Source: Chloroflexota bacterium
GTDB taxonomy: Bacteria > Chloroflexota > Anaerolineae > Aggregatilineales > Aggregatilineaceae
Length of the DNA stretch: 34,161 nt
Reading direction: 5' to 3'
Assembly (NCBI GenBank): GCA_012729765.1
Contig: JAAYCM010000081.1
Span: 1-34,161 of the forward strand
Part shown: positions 33,148 through 34,161 of the stretch, piece after piece
How the letters are laid out: each line of letters starts with the position of its first letter
Numbering within the stretch: position 1 is the stretch's first letter
The notes under the pieces: model-generated
Seen by the model: the letters and a program-made list of their open reading frames with translations, nothing else
What the model was told of the DNA's origin: nothing
Databases searched by the model: none
Program-made: the position numbers and the translations under genes

Positions 33148-34161
33148 GTGGAAGACCTGATCAGCCGCCTGAACACGATGCGCCGTACCGTTGAACAACT
33201 TATGGTGCGTCTTTGACGTTGCACAAACAGCCTCTGAAGTAGAAACGCTCGAAGCCGAATCCACCCAGCCGGATTTCTGGAGCGATCCCGACGCGGCCCA
33301 GCGCACCATGCGCCGACTCGCGCGCCTGCGTGAGCAGTCCGAGGTCTGGTATGCCACGCTGCGGCAGCTCGAGGACGCGATCGAGCTGGCCGAGCTGGAT
33401 GACGAGAGCATCCGCGACGACCTGGAAGCCGAAACCGGCGAGCTTGAGACGGTCGTGGAGCGGCTGACGTTCCGCGCCAAGCTGAGCGGTGAGTATGACG
33501 TTGAGGATGCCTTCCTGGCGATCCACGCCGGGGCAGGGGGCACCGACGCCCAGGACTGGGCGGAGATGCTGCTGCGGATGTATCTGCGCTGGGCCGAGCG
33601 GCGCGGCTTCAAGGTCGAGATCGTCGATCAGATGCCGGGCGATGAGGCCGGGGTCAAGAGTGTGACGCTCTCGGTCCAGGGCGATTATGTCTATGGCTAT
33701 CTGAAGTCCGAGCGCGGCGTGCACCGGCTGGTGCGCCTCAGCCCGTTCGATTCCGCTCACCGCCGGCACACGTCCTTCTGCCTGGTCGAGGCCTGGCCGG
33801 ATGTGCAGGAAGATGTCGATCTGGTCATTGACGACAAGGATTTGCAGATCGACACGTTCCGCAGCAGCGGGGCGGGTGGGCAGAACGTCCAGAAGAACGA
33901 GACGGCGGTCCGCATTACGCACCTGCCGACCGGGCTGGTGGTAAGCTGCCAGAACGAGCGCAGCCAGGCGCAGAACCGGGAGCGCGCGATGCAGGTGCTC
34001 AAGATGCGCCTGCTCGACTTGCAGCGCCAGAAGCAGGAAGAGGAGTTCGCGGAGCTGAAGGGCGAGCATGTGAGCGCCGCGTTTGGCAACGCGATCCGGT
34101 CCTACGTGCTGCACCCGTACCAGATGGTCAAGGATGCGCGCACCGGCCATGAGATGGGCAA
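33148..34161 (+). CDS. prfB: Peptide chain release factor 2, with programmed +1 frameshift (3' end outside the window)
   Basis: The start is GTG at 33148, with GAGGAG 8 nt upstream overlapping the ftsY end. The first 22 codons run to CTT (33211-33213) and an in-frame TGA (33214-33216). A +1 shift at CTTTGAC continues at GAC (33215-33217), and the frame then stays open to the window end, giving 337 residues so far of about 365. The second part has SPF (198-200) in LVRLSPFDSAHRRHTSF, the tripeptide that reads UGA, and GGQ (243-245) in GAGGQNVQKNE, which triggers peptide release. The SPF rather than P(A/V)T motif identifies RF2, not RF1. The gene would be missed or cut by simple ORF calling. The protein frees the completed chain at UGA and UAA stops. 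Confidence 0.95.
33199..33217 (+). promoter_or_regulatory. Programmed +1 ribosomal frameshift site of prfB
   Basis: The sequence CTTATGGTGCGTCTTTGAC holds the conserved CTT-TGA-C slip site. The usual Shine-Dalgarno-like AGGGGG three nt before CTT is only TGGTG here, so the stimulator is weaker than in E. coli. Low RF2 favours the shift and so more RF2, an autoregulatory loop known for this gene. Confidence 0.93.

Noticed and set aside
33200..34150. Minus-strand ORF (316 codons) opposite prfB
   Set aside because: The plus strand carries clear RF2 motifs (SPF, GGQ) after the frameshift; the minus product has none.

Overview
The window is high-GC (roughly 60-65% by eye) bacterial chromosome packed with genes on both strands. 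The protein style points to Chloroflexota, probably an Anaerolineae-like lineage. Evidence: a Ser/Thr kinase of bacterial PknB type beside an FHA-wHTH protein, several large SH3b/Ig-like secreted or membrane proteins, and alternative start codons preceded by GGAG-type ribosome binding sites. This placement is inference; no rRNA or complete tRNA gene lies in the window.

Layout. (1) 1-2167: the tail of an unidentified gene, then an MTA/SAH-type deaminase fused to a CYTH-like domain. (2) 2251-8470, minus strand: a three-gene surface-polysaccharide-like operon. It encodes a signal peptide-SH3b x3-GT2 synthase, a GT-C membrane glycosyltransferase and a secreted GH18 protein whose catalytic Glu is Arg. 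It is read from a good sigma-70-like promoter with an AT-rich upstream stretch and a leader of about 225 nt. (3) 8739-10172: a small membrane protein and class II fructose-bisphosphate aldolase, followed by a terminator and a C/G-tract repeat. (4) 10370-12191: a divergent pair, FHA-wHTH regulator and Ser/Thr kinase. (5) 12197-19043, minus strand: a GH3-like protein without its nucleophile, a trypsin-like secreted protease with three tandem beta-type repeats, a small membrane protein and a PrsW-like membrane protein; the last three are translationally coupled. (6) 19212-23344: a methyltransferase and a Dpp/Opp-type ABC import set (binding protein and two permeases, no ATPase here). (7) 23341-25445, minus: YraN, MiaA and a membrane-anchored protein. 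(8) 25446-28157: two IS200/IS605-end-like hairpins, a stand-alone cyclic-nucleotide-binding protein, CinA with a degenerate C-domain, and an OPRT-like protein. (9) 28154-31874, minus: an MFS transporter, a GNAT acetyltransferase and LepA. (10) 32140 to the end: FtsY and prfB (RF2), the latter with a programmed +1 frameshift site.

Functionally, housekeeping genes (fba, miaA, lepA, ftsY, prfB) are interleaved with envelope genes. A recurring theme is enzyme folds that have lost key catalytic residues (GH18, GH3, the CinA C-domain, the OPRT-like PRPP loop, PrsW-like motifs). The most promising candidate for an undescribed system is the SH3b-GT2 / GT-C / pseudo-GH18 operon, followed by the FHA-wHTH plus kinase pair. 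No CRISPR array and no intact transposase gene were seen.
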